The notes under the pieces were generated by a model that saw only the letters and a program-made list of their open reading frames with translations, was not told the origin of the DNA and searched no databases. The translations under genes were made by a program, and so were the position numbers. Source: Roseibium album (GTDB lineage: Bacteria; Pseudomonadota; Alphaproteobacteria; Rhizobiales; Stappiaceae). From it: a stretch of DNA of 64,000 nucleotides. The stretch's first letter is position 1, and the number at the start of each line of letters is the position of its first letter. Positions 25,972 to 36,232 of this stretch are shown here, piece after piece. The stretch is from positions 1 through 64,000 of the forward strand of contig CXTY01000013.1 of the NCBI GenBank assembly GCA_001404055.1. The letters run 5' to 3'.

Positions 25972-27192
25972 ATGCAAGCCAATCTTAAGTCCCGGGCATT
26001 CGGAAGCCCGGTACAGATACCGACTGTTCTAACAGCAGGCTTCCGGTTCTTCTTTCTGGCAGCTGGTCTCTACGCGGTATTTGCGATGTTTGCGTGGGTC
26101 GGCTGGCTCGTCGCGCAGGCGAATGGCGGTGTACTGTTCTCCTTTTCCCAAGACATGATGCCCTATCATTGGCACGCTCACGAGCTGATTTTCGGTTACA
26201 CAAGCGCAGTCATGGCAGGGTTCTTCCTGACGGCTGTACCGAACTGGACCGGAACACGAGATGCCAAGGCGTTTTTTGTTTCGCTCAGTGGACTGCTCTG
26301 GTTGAGTGGCCGCATTGCAGTTTGGTTTTCAGGCGTTATCGATCCACTGCTTGTCGCTATCGTGGACCTCGCATTTGTGCCTCTACTAGCTCTCAATATT
26401 CTTCCCCGCCTGGCACGGAAATCCCAGGTGAGAAACATGGTCTTCCTGTTTCTGCTGACCGCATTGTTCACGGCCAACCTGCTGGTGCATCTGGAGTGGA
26501 TGGGCTGGTCTTCCGGAACCGCCGAAAGTGGTGTCAGATTGGGCATCTTCGTAAGCGCCGGAATGATCGCAATAGTGGGGGGCAGGGTTGTCCCGGCCTT
26601 TACACGGAACGCTTTATCCCGCCAAGGATTAACCGAGAACCTGCCGCAGTCCTTTCCACCGTTAGAGAAGGCCGGCATTCTGGCGGCAATGCTTGCGGCG
26701 TTGGCCAGTTTGCCATTCGTACCCGCAGTCGTACTTGGGATCTTGTGTCTTGCTGCTGGCGTACTGAACTTTCTTCGACTGATCGGCTGGAAGGGCTGGC
26801 TTACGATCAATGCCCCGATCCTCTGGGTGTTGCATCTTTCTTTTCTGCTTCTGGCAGTCGGCTATCTTGTTTACGGCAGCAGCCTGGTATTTGGCGGTAT
26901 CGGAGAAATTGCGGCGCTTCATCTGCTCGCCGTTGGCGCTGTTGGTTGCATGACCTTGGCCATGATGACTCGCGCCTCGCTCGGCCACAGCGGAAGGCCG
27001 CTGAAACTGTCGACACCTATCGTGATTGCCTTTGTCGCACTTGTTCTTGCAGCATTGAGCAGAACTTTTGGCACTCTTGTCTTCGGCTACTTTCCGGTAA
27101 TGTTCGCGGCGGGTACGCTCTGGATCGCAGCTTTCAGCCTGTTTGCCATCATCTATTTCCCCATTCTGACGAGAAAACGTATTTCCGGGTAA
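25972..27192 (+). CDS. nnrS: NnrS-family heme/copper membrane protein
   Basis: A 406-residue inner-membrane protein with about 12 hydrophobic segments, linked in other alphaproteobacteria to relief of nitric oxide stress and controlled by NnrR. The family motif PYHWHAHELIFGYTSAVMAG lies at about residues 64-83 and GFFLTAVPNWTG follows; histidines there are likely metal ligands. It has its own box at 25857 and lies just before nosR. No enzymatic reaction is established. Confidence 0.9.
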   Translation: MQANLKSRAFGSPVQIPTVLTAGFRFFFLAAGLYAVFAMFAWVGWLVAQANGGVLFSFSQDMMPYHWHAHELIFGYTSAVMAGFFLTAVPNWTGTRDAKAFFVSLSGLLWLSGRIAVWFSGVIDPLLVAIVDLAFVPLLALNILPRLARKSQVRNMVFLFLLTALFTANLLVHLEWMGWSSGTAESGVRLGIFVSAGMIAIVGGRVVPAFTRNALSRQGLTENLPQSFPPLEKAGILAAMLAALASLPFVPAVVLGILCLAAGVLNFLRLIGWKGWLTINAPILWVLHLSFLLLAVGYLVYGSSLVFGGIGEIAALHLLAVGAVGCMTLAMMTRASLGHSGRPLKLSTPIVIAFVALVLAALSRTFGTLVFGYFPVMFAAGTLWIAAFSLFAIIYFPILTRKRISG

Positions 27193-27253
27193 ATTGGTCA
27201 CTAATTTCTGCTGCAGTGCGTGATGTTATTGCGCTGCAAACTATTTTCCCGGC

Positions 27254-27267
27254 TTGACTATCATCAA
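27254..27267 (+). promoter_or_regulatory. FNR/NnrR-type box upstream of nosR
   Basis: TTGAC-TATC-ATCAA fits TTGAY-N4-RTCAA. It is 68 bases before the nosR start, in the only gap between nnrS and the nos genes, so it probably drives nosRZDFYLX. Confidence 0.8.
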
Positions 27268-27335
27268 GGAGGTTTCACCTCAAAAAGCAGATCTTCAGCA
27301 CAACTTCATAACAGACAAGTGCCGGAGCGCTTCGC

Positions 27336-29540
27336 GTGCGTCCCCTTTTAAACATATTCCGTTTCTTTGCCCTCTGGGCATCGCTTTTGATCGTCGGTTT
27401 TCAGGCGCATGTCGCGCTGGCCGCAGAGGCAAAAGTCACCCAATTTCTGGACAAGGTTCAGGCTGGAGAACTGGTCCCGGGAGCCGATTCCTTTGGGCCC
27501 TTGCACGAGAATGTCCCGGTTGTTCCAGCGCTTCAGCGCGGGGAACGTATCGGCTGGGTGTTCCTCACCTCAGACTTTGTGTCGACCACAGGTTATTCCG
27601 GAAAGCCAATCCACACACTGGTCGGGGTCGACCAGGCTGCGATCATCACCGGTGTGCGGTTGGTCAAACACTCCGAACCAATCGTTCTGATTGGTATTCC
27701 GGATGCAAAAATAAAAGCTGTGACAGAGGGTTACGCGGGACTTGATTTGAAGGTCGAGGCGGAAGAAGGCGGTTCTGCACACGACCTGGACATCATTTCA
27801 GGCGCCACTGTGACGATCATGGTGATCGACGATTCAATCGTCCGGTCCGGGTTGAAGGTGGCGCGGGTTCTCGGCCTGGGTGGTCTTGCGCTAGCTATCG
27901 TGGACGAGGGGCCTCGCAGAGAAATCAACACCGCCAAACAGGACGTCATCGACTGGATGACACTGATTGGTGATGGGTCGGTTCGCCGTCTGTCTGTTGA
28001 TGTTGCCCAGGTCAACGAAGCGTTTGAAATCCAGGGCGATCCGCGCGCTGTTACTCGTCCCGAGCCGGGACCTGATACCGACACCTTCATAGATCTCTAC
28101 CTTGCGCTGGCAGATGTTCCGTCCATCGGTCTATCGCTGCTTGGTGAAGCTGAATACGGGAACCTCAATAAGCGTCTCAAAGAGGGTGAACACGCACTGC
28201 TTGTCATGGGCCGTGGCCGGTATTCCTTCAAAGGGTCCGGTTATGTCCGGGGCGGTATTTTCGATCGGATCCAGATGATCCAGCACGACATATCGGCACG
28301 TTTCTTCGACAAACAGCAGACCCGTGTCGGCGAGATTGCCGCTGAAGGCGCACCAGCTTTCACCGAGATGGATCTCTTCATAATCCCTGCAGACATCGGG
28401 TTCGACCCGTCAAAGGATTTCAGGTTACAGCTTCTCGTACAGCGGGCGGTTGGGGCGATCGACAAGGTCTTTCTGACCTTCGATCTCGGTTACCAACTGC
28501 CGGAGAGCTATCTGAAGTCGGTTCCGGTCGCAGAAGCGTCTGCGCAAGAACAAGCCACTGGCGGATCTCTCAGGGACAATGGGGCCCAGGAGCTCTGGCA
28601 ACGAATCTGGAAGGGGCGTGTCTTCGACATCACCGTGCTTGCTTTGGCAATTGGTGTTCTGACACTGGTGTTCTTTTTCCAGAAACAGGTAACGCGCAAC
28701 GCAAAGTTCACTTTCTGGTTCCGGATCGGCTTCCTGTCTTTCACGCTGGTCTGGCTTGGCTGGATTGAAAACGCCCAACTTTCCGTCGTCAACGTGATGG
28801 CCTTCTTTTCCTCGCTGACAAGTGAGTTCAGTTGGGATGCATTTCTGATGGATCCGCTGGTCTTCCTGCTTTGGTTCTCCGTTGCCGCCGCGCTGCTGTT
28901 CTGGGGCCGTGGCGCCTATTGCGGCTGGCTCTGCCCATTCGGGGCCTTGCAGGAGCTGACCAACCGTTTGGCCAAACTGTTTCGTGTTCCTCAGGTCGAG
29001 GTTCCATGGGCTTTGCATGAACGTCTGTGGCCGTTGAAGTACGTCATCTTCCTCGGACTGTTCGGTCTATCGCTTTATTCGCTGGATGTTGCCGAGCACT
29101 ACGCCGAGGTTGAGCCGTTCAAGACCGCCATCATCCTGAAGTTCCAGCGTGCCTGGCCGTTTGTCCTTTTTGCTGTGGCGCTGCTGGTGGCAGGATTGTT
29201 CATCGAACGGTTCTATTGCCGCTACCTGTGCCCCTTGGGAGCCGCGCTCGCTATTCCAGCTCGGATGCGCATGTTCGACTGGCTGAAGCGGTATCGTGAA
29301 TGCGGCAATCCCTGCAATCGCTGCGCCAAGGAATGCATGGTCCAGGCCATTCATCCAGAAGGCAACATCAATCCAAACGAGTGTCTGAACTGCCTGCATT
29401 GCCAGGTCTTGTATCAGCACGATCAGAAATGTCCCGTTTGCATCAAAAAGCTAGCGAAAAGGCGGCGATTTGAGGTGCAGACCGGTCTGCAAAAACCGGA
29501 GGCGGGCGCCAAATCGGCGTTGCCGGCTCCGGCCGAGTAA
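27336..29540 (+). CDS. nosR: NosR, membrane flavo-iron-sulfur protein of N2O respiration
   Basis: A 734-residue membrane protein needed for nosZ expression and electron supply to N2O reductase. A signal-like N-terminus (about 1-30) leads to a periplasmic FMN-binding domain; the flavin-accepting Thr is in SGATVT. About five transmembrane segments follow, and a cytoplasmic end with two 4Fe-4S sets: [12 protein letters not shown] and CLNCLHC...CPVC. Paired CP motifs ([17 protein letters not shown]) lie in the membrane region. I kept the GTG start at 27336 with GGAG 9 bases before it. nosZ follows 28 bp on. Confidence 0.95.
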   Translation: MRPLLNIFRFFALWASLLIVGFQAHVALAAEAKVTQFLDKVQAGELVPGADSFGPLHENVPVVPALQRGERIGWVFLTSDFVSTTGYSGKPIHTLVGVDQAAIITGVRLVKHSEPIVLIGIPDAKIKAVTEGYAGLDLKVEAEEGGSAHDLDIISGATVTIMVIDDSIVRSGLKVARVLGLGGLALAIVDEGPRREINTAKQDVIDWMTLIGDGSVRRLSVDVAQVNEAFEIQGDPRAVTRPEPGPDTDTFIDLYLALADVPSIGLSLLGEAEYGNLNKRLKEGEHALLVMGRGRYSFKGSGYVRGGIFDRIQMIQHDISARFFDKQQTRVGEIAAEGAPAFTEMDLFIIPADIGFDPSKDFRLQLLVQRAVGAIDKVFLTFDLGYQLPESYLKSVPVAEASAQEQATGGSLRDNGAQELWQRIWKGRVFDITVLALAIGVLTLVFFFQKQVTRNAKFTFWFRIGFLSFTLVWLGWIENAQLSVVNVMAFFSSLTSEFSWDAFLMDPLVFLLWFSVAAALLFWGRGAYCGWLCPFGALQELTNRLAKLFRVPQVEVPWALHERLWPLKYVIFLGLFGLSLYSLDVAEHYAEVEPFKTAIILKFQRAWPFVLFAVALLVAGLFIERFYCRYLCPLGAALAIPARMRMFDWLKRYRECGNPCNRCAKECMVQAIHPEGNINPNECLNCLHCQVLYQHDQKCPVCIKKLAKRRRFEVQTGLQKPEAGAKSALPAPAE

Positions 29541-29568
29541 CTTTCAAACTGCAGTTAGGAGAGCAGCC

Positions 29569-31476
29569 ATGAAGGATAATGAAAACCGTAGGAGCATGTC
29601 CCGCCGAGACCTTTTAGGCGGAACAGCCAAGACAGCTGTTGTAGCTGGTATGGGTGCCGTCGCAGTCAGCGGCGCAAACCCGGCCTTTGCAGCAGATGGT
29701 CAGAAATTTGAACTCGCTCCAGGTGAACTCGACGAATACTACGGCTTCTGGTCCTCTGGCCAGGCCGGCGAATTGCGCATTCTTGGTGTTCCATCCATGC
29801 GTGAACTGATGCGTGTTCCCGTGTTCAATCGCTGTTCAGCAACCGGTTGGGGTCAGACCAATGAGTCACTGAAAATCCTGACAGAAGGTCTGCTGCCTGA
29901 AACCAAGGCTTATCTGGCTGCTCAGGGCAAGGTCACCTATGACAATGGCGACTTGCACCACCCGCACATGTCGTTCACGGACGGCACATATGACGGTCGC
30001 TACATCTTCGCCAACGACAAGGCGAACACGCGTGTTGCCCGCATCGACTGCAACACGATGAAATGCGACAAGATTATCGAAGTTCCGAACGCGCATGACA
30101 TTCATGGCATGCGGCCTCAGAAGTTTCCGCGCACAGGATACATCTTTGCCAACGGTGAGCACGAAGCTCCGCTCGTCAATGACGGCAGCATCCTGGATGA
30201 GCCGGATAAATACTCCTGCATTTTCACCGCCATCGACGGCGATGAAATGAAGGTTGCGTGGCAGGTGATCGTATCGGGTAACCTCGATAACTGTGATGCC
30301 GACTACCAGGGCAAGTATGCGTTCTCCACCAGCTACAACTCGGAAATGGGCATGAACCTTGCCGAAATGACCGAGAGCGAACTGGATCACGTTGTCGTCT
30401 ACAACATCAAGGCAATCGAGGAAGCCGTCGCAGCAGGGAACTATCAGGAACTCAATGGCGTGCCTGTTGTGGATGGCCGTAAAGAAGCCAATTCCCAGTT
30501 CACGCGCTACATCCCGATCCCGAACAGCCCGCATGGTTGTAACGCCGCACCGGACAAGAAGCACATCGTCATCGCCGGTAAACTGTCGCCGACAGTTTCC
30601 ATCATCGATGTCACCAAGGTTGATGCTTTGTTCAGCGATAATGCTGACCCGCGCTCAGCAGTGGTCGGTGAACCGCAGCTTGGTTTGGGCCCGCTCCACA
30701 CGGCCTTCGACGGCCAGGGCAACGGCTTCACAACACTGTTCCTGGATAGCCAGGTCGTGAAGTGGAACCTCGACAAGGCCATCCGTGCCTATGCCGGTGA
30801 GGAGGTCGACCCGATCATTTCGAAAGTCGATGTTCACTACCAGCCGGGTCACAACTCCACTTCCATGGGTGAAACCGCGGAAGCAGATGGCAAGTGGCTG
30901 ATTTCCATGAACAAGTTCTCCAAGGACAGGTTCCTGAATGTCGGTCCGCTTAAACCGGAGAACGAGCAGCTCATCGACATTTCCAGCGATGACCTGAAGG
31001 TGGTTCATGACGGTCCGACTTTTGCCGAGCCGCATGACAGCATCATCGTTCATCGCTCGAAAGTGAACCCGGCAATCGTCTGGGAACGCGATGATCCGAG
31101 CTTTGCAGACGCTGTCAAACAGGCTGAAGCTGATGGCATTGACCTGGAAGACGCAGCGGATGTGATCCGCGATGGCAACAAGGTCCGGGTTTACATGCAC
31201 TCTGTCGCGCCGGTCTTCAGTCTTGAGAAGTTCACGGTGAAACAGGGCGACGAAGTGACGATCTATGTCACCAATATCGACGACATCGATGATCTAACTC
31301 ATGGCTTCTGTCTGGCGAACTACGGTATCGCTATGGAAGTTGGACCTCAGGCGACGGCTTCTGTGACGTTCATTGCGGAACGGCCTGGCGTTCACTGGTT
31401 CTATTGCCAATGGTTCTGCCACGCCCTCCACATGGAAATGCGCGGCCGGATGCTGGTTGAGCCTAGAGGAGCCTGA
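29569..31476 (+). CDS. nosZ: Nitrous-oxide reductase
   Basis: Reduces N2O to N2 in the periplasm. The twin-arginine signal (SRRDLLGG, Arg12-Arg13) exports the folded copper protein, marking it as clade I. The seven-bladed propeller holds the CuZ histidines, with [25 protein letters not shown] and NSPHGCN visible. The C-terminal cupredoxin domain carries the CuA motif CxxxCxxxHxxM at Cys613, Cys617, His621 and Met624. AGGAGA precedes the ATG at 29569. At 635 residues it is normal length and complete. Confidence 0.97.
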   Translation: MKDNENRRSMSRRDLLGGTAKTAVVAGMGAVAVSGANPAFAADGQKFELAPGELDEYYGFWSSGQAGELRILGVPSMRELMRVPVFNRCSATGWGQTNESLKILTEGLLPETKAYLAAQGKVTYDNGDLHHPHMSFTDGTYDGRYIFANDKANTRVARIDCNTMKCDKIIEVPNAHDIHGMRPQKFPRTGYIFANGEHEAPLVNDGSILDEPDKYSCIFTAIDGDEMKVAWQVIVSGNLDNCDADYQGKYAFSTSYNSEMGMNLAEMTESELDHVVVYNIKAIEEAVAAGNYQELNGVPVVDGRKEANSQFTRYIPIPNSPHGCNAAPDKKHIVIAGKLSPTVSIIDVTKVDALFSDNADPRSAVVGEPQLGLGPLHTAFDGQGNGFTTLFLDSQVVKWNLDKAIRAYAGEEVDPIISKVDVHYQPGHNSTSMGETAEADGKWLISMNKFSKDRFLNVGPLKPENEQLIDISSDDLKVVHDGPTFAEPHDSIIVHRSKVNPAIVWERDDPSFADAVKQAEADGIDLEDAADVIRDGNKVRVYMHSVAPVFSLEKFTVKQGDEVTIYVTNIDDIDDLTHGFCLANYGIAMEVGPQATASVTFIAERPGVHWFYCQWFCHALHMEMRGRMLVEPRGA

Positions 31477-31479
31477 TCC

Positions 31480-32760
31480 ATGCGCAGCACCCTGCATCAA
31501 TTGACGGGAAGACTTATCCTTGCTGCGGCACTTCTGGTCTGCGGACCGGCTGCAGCCAGGGAATGGTCTGTCCCGGCAGAGCAGGGTGCTTTGCAGGAGG
31601 TCTTGAAAAATGCACAAGCCGGGGATGTTCTCCGGCTTGCGCCTGGCGATCATGCCGGACCAATATTGATCGGCAAGGCCCTGACACTTGATGGTGCAGG
31701 CAAGGCCAGTATCACTGGTTCGGGTACTGGCAGCGTTGTGACTGCAACGGTTCCTGATGTCACCATTCAGGGACTGACGCTGACTGGATCAGGACTTTCG
31801 CAGGAAACGCTAGATGCCGGGGTCAAGCTGACCAAGAAGGCGCACAGGGCGATCGTCCAAAATAACAGAATTTTGAATAATCTGACGGGTGTGGACGTTC
31901 ATGGTGCACAAGATGCAGTCGTTTCGAACAATCTGATCGAGGGACGACAGGATCTGCGCATGAATGAGCGCGGTAATGGTATCTACGTCTGGAACGCGCC
32001 GCATCTCCTGGCGGAATACAATACCATTCGGTACGGCCGCGATGGTGTCTTCGTCAATACCTCTCACAAGGATACTTTCCGCAACAATCGCTTTGAAAAC
32101 CTGCGCTTTGCTGTCCACTACATGCACGGCAACAACGGTGTGATTGAAGGCAATGTTTCTGAAGGTAATGACATCGGTTTTGCCCTGATGTTTTCGGACC
32201 GCCTCAAAATCCGGGGCAATGTCTCTATTGGCGACCGAAACCACGGGCTGATGCTGAACTACGCCAACCGGGCCGAAATTACGGGTAACCGGGTTTCCGG
32301 TGGCGGCGAAAAATGTCTTTTCATGTACAACGCCAACAAGAACAAGGTGACCGACAACCGCTTTGAAGGATGTCCCATCGGGGTGCATTTCACAGCTGGT
32401 TCAGCCAACAATGATTTTCAGGGCAACGCGTTCATTCAAAACAGAACCCAGGTTAAATATGTCGGCAGCCGGATGCTCGATTGGAGCACGGACGGGCGTG
32501 GCAATTTCTGGAGCGACCATGCCGCCTTCGATATGAATGGCGATGGTTTTGCAGATACGGCCTATCGCCCGAATGACCTTGTTGATCAAGTTTTATGGAC
32601 TCAGCCTTCCGCCAAGTTGCTGATCGGCAGTCCGGCCGTGCAACTGCTTCGCTGGACGCAGTCCCAGTTTCCGGCACTGATGCCTGGCGGGATTGTCGAC
32701 AACGCCCCCCTGATGCACCCACCGGCGCGGTCCGCACCAGTTTCAGGAGTTCAAGGATGA
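31480..32760 (+). CDS. nosD: NosD, periplasmic maturation factor for N2O reductase
   Basis: A 426-residue right-handed beta-helix protein working with the NosFY transporter to supply the CuZ site (sulfur and copper delivery). A Sec signal covers about residues 1-28. Repeated N-x-I/V-x-x-N-turn segments (NNRILNNLTGVDVHGAQDAV, NNGVIEGNVSEGND, GNRVSGGGEK) show the CASH/beta-helix repeats. It starts 3 bp after the nosZ stop and overlaps nosF by 4 bp. Confidence 0.93.
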   Translation: MRSTLHQLTGRLILAAALLVCGPAAAREWSVPAEQGALQEVLKNAQAGDVLRLAPGDHAGPILIGKALTLDGAGKASITGSGTGSVVTATVPDVTIQGLTLTGSGLSQETLDAGVKLTKKAHRAIVQNNRILNNLTGVDVHGAQDAVVSNNLIEGRQDLRMNERGNGIYVWNAPHLLAEYNTIRYGRDGVFVNTSHKDTFRNNRFENLRFAVHYMHGNNGVIEGNVSEGNDIGFALMFSDRLKIRGNVSIGDRNHGLMLNYANRAEITGNRVSGGGEKCLFMYNANKNKVTDNRFEGCPIGVHFTAGSANNDFQGNAFIQNRTQVKYVGSRMLDWSTDGRGNFWSDHAAFDMNGDGFADTAYRPNDLVDQVLWTQPSAKLLIGSPAVQLLRWTQSQFPALMPGGIVDNAPLMHPPARSAPVSGVQG

Positions 32761-33662
32761 CAGGTTCCAGTCTATCCGTAAGAAAAATAAGCAAACATTT
32801 CGCCAGTTTCAAAGCTGTCGATCAGGTTTCCTTTGACCTGCAGCCGGGCGAACGTGTTGCCCTTCTGGGGCACAATGGTGCCGGGAAAACCACGCTGTTT
32901 AAAATGGTGTTGGGATTTCTGAATCGAGATGGTGGCGAGATTTCCGTTCTGAACGCCGCCCCAGGGAGCAATGAAGCCCGGCAGGGAACATCCTACCTGC
33001 CGGAGTCCGTTGCATTTCCTGGCGCTCTTACCGGTAAGGAAGTTCTCAAGTTCTACGCCCGTTTGAAGGGGCAGAAACCAGCTGACGCCTTGCCTCTACT
33101 GGAGCGCGTGGGACTGGCGGATGCGGCCGGGCGCAGGGTCTCAACCTACTCCAAGGGCATGCGCCAGCGCTTGGGTCTGGCTCAGGCCCTGATCGGACGA
33201 CCCAAACTGGTCCTGCTTGATGAGCCTACCACCGGCCTTGATCCAATCTCGCGTCAAAACGTCTACGAGTTGATTGGTGAAATTGCAGAACAGGGAGCAA
33301 CGGTTCTGTTGTCTTCCCATGCCCTGACAGAACTGGAAGCGCGAACAGATCGCATCCTGATCATGTCCAAAGGCAAGCTGGTTGCCGACGATCAGCTCAA
33401 TCAGCTTCGCGAACAGGCTGGATTGCCGATCCGCATGAAAATCTGGACGAGGCCGGACGCCGTTGAGCAAGTCGCCGATCAGTTGGGTACGACCAGAATG
33501 AACGGTCGCTCAGTCGAGCTCGATTGCACCATCGACGACAAGATCAGGGCGCTATCGGCGATCAGTGCTCTTGGCAATCTGGTTGAAGACGTCGACGTGC
33601 ACGCGCCGAGCCTTGACGATGTCTATCGTCATTTCTCGAATACCGCGCAGAGGGAGGCTTGA
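32757..33662 (+). CDS. nosF: NosF, ABC transporter ATPase for N2O reductase maturation
   Basis: A 301-residue ATPase that powers NosY. Walker A is GHNGAGKTT (about residues 38-46), the signature is YSKGMRQRLGLAQAL, and Walker B is KLVLLDEPTTGLDP, followed by the switch His in LLSSHAL. I chose the ATG at 32757 that overlaps the nosD stop; the open frame further upstream is nosD in another phase. nosY starts 3 bp after its stop. Confidence 0.94.
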   Translation: MTGSSLSVRKISKHFASFKAVDQVSFDLQPGERVALLGHNGAGKTTLFKMVLGFLNRDGGEISVLNAAPGSNEARQGTSYLPESVAFPGALTGKEVLKFYARLKGQKPADALPLLERVGLADAAGRRVSTYSKGMRQRLGLAQALIGRPKLVLLDEPTTGLDPISRQNVYELIGEIAEQGATVLLSSHALTELEARTDRILIMSKGKLVADDQLNQLREQAGLPIRMKIWTRPDAVEQVADQLGTTRMNGRSVELDCTIDDKIRALSAISALGNLVEDVDVHAPSLDDVYRHFSNTAQREA

Positions 33663-33665
33663 GAA

Positions 33666-34496
33666 ATGTTCTCTCGCATTTTGACCATAGCCGGGCAGGA
33701 AATTCGCATCGGCATCCGCAACAGGTGGATCCTGCTGGCGACAATGATCCTGGCGGTGTTCTCCCTTGCGCTTGCGCTACTCGGATCGGCACCTGCCGGT
33801 ACTCTTGGTGTTGATCGTCTTACAATCACGGTTGCGTCTCTTGCCAGCCTGTCGGTTTATCTCGTGCCGCTGATTGCCCTGTTGCTGGCGTTTGATGCCA
33901 TTTGCGGGGAGGTTGAGCGCGGCACGCTGCTGATGACTTTCTCGTGCCCGATATCACGTCCGGAATTCCTGGTTGGCAAGGCGCTTGGACATACTTTGGT
34001 TTTGTCATTCGCGTTGGTCATCGGCTACGGATTGACAGCGGGACTGCTTATTGCGATGGGAGCGGGTTCTCTCACGGGCCTAGTCGATTTTGCCCGTCTG
34101 ATTGCAACCTCAATTCTCCTGGGCGTGTGTTTTCTGGCGATTGGTTACGTGCTCAGTGCATTGACCCGCCAATCTGGCACCGCAGCTGCGGCTGCAATTG
34201 CAGCCTGGTTGGTCTTGGTCGTGCTGTATGATTTGGCCCTGCTTGGAGCTCTCGTTGCCAATCCGAGCGGTGTCTTTGCATCCAGTGTCTTTCCATACGC
34301 AGTGCTGCTGAACCCGGCAGATGCATTTCGGCTATTCAACCTTGCGGCTCTTGGGGCAAGTGAACTTGTTGGCGGAATGGCGGGCGTATCGGAAACGCTC
34401 CCCTTTGATCCCCGTTTTGCCCTGTTGTCGCTCATTGCATTTGTTGCAGCCGCACTCACAGCGTCTGCAATGCTTATCCGGAGAATTACGCCATGA
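33666..34496 (+). CDS. nosY: NosY, ABC transporter membrane subunit
   Basis: A 276-residue ABC-2 type permease with about six hydrophobic segments (for example LASLSVYLVPLIALLLAF and AAAAIAAWLVLVVLYDLALL). The coupling region CPISRPEFLVGKALGH is characteristic of NosY. It forms the membrane part of NosDFY and overlaps nosL by 4 bp. Confidence 0.93.
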   Translation: MFSRILTIAGQEIRIGIRNRWILLATMILAVFSLALALLGSAPAGTLGVDRLTITVASLASLSVYLVPLIALLLAFDAICGEVERGTLLMTFSCPISRPEFLVGKALGHTLVLSFALVIGYGLTAGLLIAMGAGSLTGLVDFARLIATSILLGVCFLAIGYVLSALTRQSGTAAAAAIAAWLVLVVLYDLALLGALVANPSGVFASSVFPYAVLLNPADAFRLFNLAALGASELVGGMAGVSETLPFDPRFALLSLIAFVAAALTASAMLIRRITP

Positions 34497-35041
34497 AACG
34501 AGGTGTGATTGCCCTGGCAGCGCTTGTCTTCCTCGCTGCCTGCCAGGATGAAGTTCAGATTGCCAAACCTGCTGCCATGGTCCTCTCACCGGAAGCTGCC
34601 GGACATTACTGCCAGATGACGGTGTTGGAACACACTGGGCCCAAGGCGCAGATCCACCTGACTGGAAATCCGTTTCCCTTCTGGTTCACGCAGGTTCGCG
34701 ACGCAGTTGCATTCAAGCATTCGCCCGAAGAACCGAAGAACATTGCAGCCATCTACGTGAACGACATGGACAGGGCGAAAAGCTGGGAGGAGCCTGGTTT
34801 TGACAATTGGATCGAAGCGGAAGCGGCCTGGTTCGTCGTTGAAAGCAAGCAGGCAGGCGGGATGGGGGCGCCGGAAACGATACCGTTCGGTACTGAAAAA
34901 GGCGCAAATGACTTCGCCGAGGCAAATGGAGGCCAGGTCCTTCGCTTCGCTGACATTCCGGTTGAATATGTTCTGGCGCCGGTTGAGCTTTCCTCTGCAA
35001 CGCAAATAGGCGTTGGAGACGCAAGCGAGACCCAGCAATGA
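34493..35041 (+). CDS. nosL: NosL, copper chaperone lipoprotein
   Basis: A 182-residue lipoprotein delivering Cu(I) to N2O reductase assembly at NosDFY. The lipobox LAAC places the lipidated Cys at residue 17. The family features AGHYCQMTVLEHTGPKAQI (with Cys and Met copper ligands) and FWFTQVRDAVAF are present. It overlaps nosY and nosX by 4 bp each. Confidence 0.93.
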   Translation: MKRGVIALAALVFLAACQDEVQIAKPAAMVLSPEAAGHYCQMTVLEHTGPKAQIHLTGNPFPFWFTQVRDAVAFKHSPEEPKNIAAIYVNDMDRAKSWEEPGFDNWIEAEAAWFVVESKQAGGMGAPETIPFGTEKGANDFAEANGGQVLRFADIPVEYVLAPVELSSATQIGVGDASETQQ

Positions 35042-36057
35042 GCAAGATCATGTCTCCTGTGCCGAACATTAATCGTCGGCGGTTTATTAAAATCTGTGCA
35101 GCTGCCTCTGCGGGCCTGACCCTGCACCCTGTCATGGTTGGTGCAGCGCCCGTTCTTCACCGCTGGACTGGAATAGCGCTCGGAGCAAAGGCCGAAATCA
35201 ACCTGCTTCATCAGGATCGGGACAAGGCAAGAGACTTGTTTCGGTTGGTCGAGTCTGAAATCCGCCGGCTGGAGGCCATTTTTAGTCTCTACAAGGAAGA
35301 CAGTGAGCTGGTTCGGCTAAACCGTGAGGGTGAGCTTTTCGCGCCTTCATTTGAGATGGTTGAGCTATTAAGCCTGACAAAACAGGTTCATGCTCAGACG
35401 GGTGGCGCATTCGATCCGACGGTTCAGCCGTTGTGGGACTATTACGCCCGCCGGGCAACAGGTGCCCATACGGTTGAGCCACAGGACTTCACGTCAGCCC
35501 TTGAGCGCGTGAACCTTGAGTGTGTTGCCATTAATCCTGCTGAAATCCGGTTCCTTAAGCCCGGCATGGCGATGACCTTGAATGGTATCGCTCAGGGCTT
35601 CATCACGGACCGGGTTGCCGCACTCCTATCCGTTCAAGGTTGTTCCGACGTTGTGGTCGACCTGGGAGAAATATCGGCCATGGGATCTGTACAAATAGCT
35701 GATGGTTTGAGTGCAGACGGTTGGCCGATCACGCTGCGTCCGGACGCTCAAAGACCCAAAGCGCAAACGAAAGTCACGCTTGCAAATGTAGCCGTGGCAA
35801 GTTCTGCAAAATCGGGAACGACATTCGACCAGGACGGTCGGAATTCGCATATTCTGGATCCGCGAACCGGAATGCCGGTAGAAAATGAAGTAGTCGCAGC
35901 AAGTGTGATCGCCAGGACAGCAGCTATTGCTGATGGTCTTTCGACTGCAGCTCTTGTTCTCGGAGAGAACAGGCTTTTGCAGTCCTTGAAAAAATCACCC
36001 GGAACCAGGGCGTTTATCGTGCGCAATGACAATACGACAGGTTGGTTGTCCGCATAA
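35038..36057 (+). CDS. nosX: NosX, ApbE-type flavin transferase
   Basis: A 339-residue periplasmic protein that attaches FMN to the NosR flavin domain. A twin-arginine-like signal (NRRRFIKICAAA, Arg13-15) leads an ApbE fold: GGAFDPTVQPLWDYY, NGIAQGFITDRV, and SHILDPRTGMPV for metal/FAD binding. It is the last nos gene, followed 40 bp on by a terminator at 36097. Confidence 0.93.
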   Translation: MSKIMSPVPNINRRRFIKICAAASAGLTLHPVMVGAAPVLHRWTGIALGAKAEINLLHQDRDKARDLFRLVESEIRRLEAIFSLYKEDSELVRLNREGELFAPSFEMVELLSLTKQVHAQTGGAFDPTVQPLWDYYARRATGAHTVEPQDFTSALERVNLECVAINPAEIRFLKPGMAMTLNGIAQGFITDRVAALLSVQGCSDVVVDLGEISAMGSVQIADGLSADGWPITLRPDAQRPKAQTKVTLANVAVASSAKSGTTFDQDGRNSHILDPRTGMPVENEVVAASVIARTAAIADGLSTAALVLGENRLLQSLKKSPGTRAFIVRNDNTTGWLSA

Positions 36058-36096
36058 AGCGGCATCAAACTTCATCATTCCGGACGTGTGGTGCAT

Positions 36097-36119
36097 GTGC
36101 GCGTCACACGCGCACTTTT
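36097..36119 (+). terminator. Rho-independent terminator of the nos operon
   Basis: GTGCGCGT-CAC-ACGCGCAC, an 8-bp GC-rich stem with 3-nt loop, is followed by TTTT. It lies 40 bp after the nosX stop. Confidence 0.8.
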
Positions 36120-36163
36120 CCGTCTCGGCCTTGGACCGGGACTGTTTCAAGTTTGTTGGAGCA

Positions 36164-36190
36164 AGGTCCCGGATCAGGTCCGGGACAGCG
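36164..36190. repeat. Dispersed palindrome, copy 1
   Basis: GTCCCGGA-TCAGG-TCCGGGAC (36166-36186), preceded by AAG and followed by AGCG. A near-identical copy lies at 40017-40037. It looks like a REP-type intergenic element. Confidence 0.7.
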
Positions 36191-36191
36191 T

Positions 36192-36232
36192 GAAAAATAC
36201 CCAATTGACCGCTACGCCCGTCAATTGGGTAT
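36192..36232 (-). terminator. Rho-independent terminator overlapping the dctM stop
   Basis: On the minus strand a perfect 13-bp stem (ATACCCAATTGAC with GTCAATTGGGTAT, loop 10 nt) is followed by five T residues. Its first arm includes the dctM stop codon. Confidence 0.8.

Noticed and set aside
26094-27257. 387-residue frame overlapping nnrS on the same strand
   Set aside because: Arg/Ser-rich shadow in another phase; nnrS is clearly the real gene.
36164-36190. Terminator of dctM at the dispersed palindrome
   Set aside because: No T run follows on the minus strand; the stem at 36192-36232 with TTTTT fits better.
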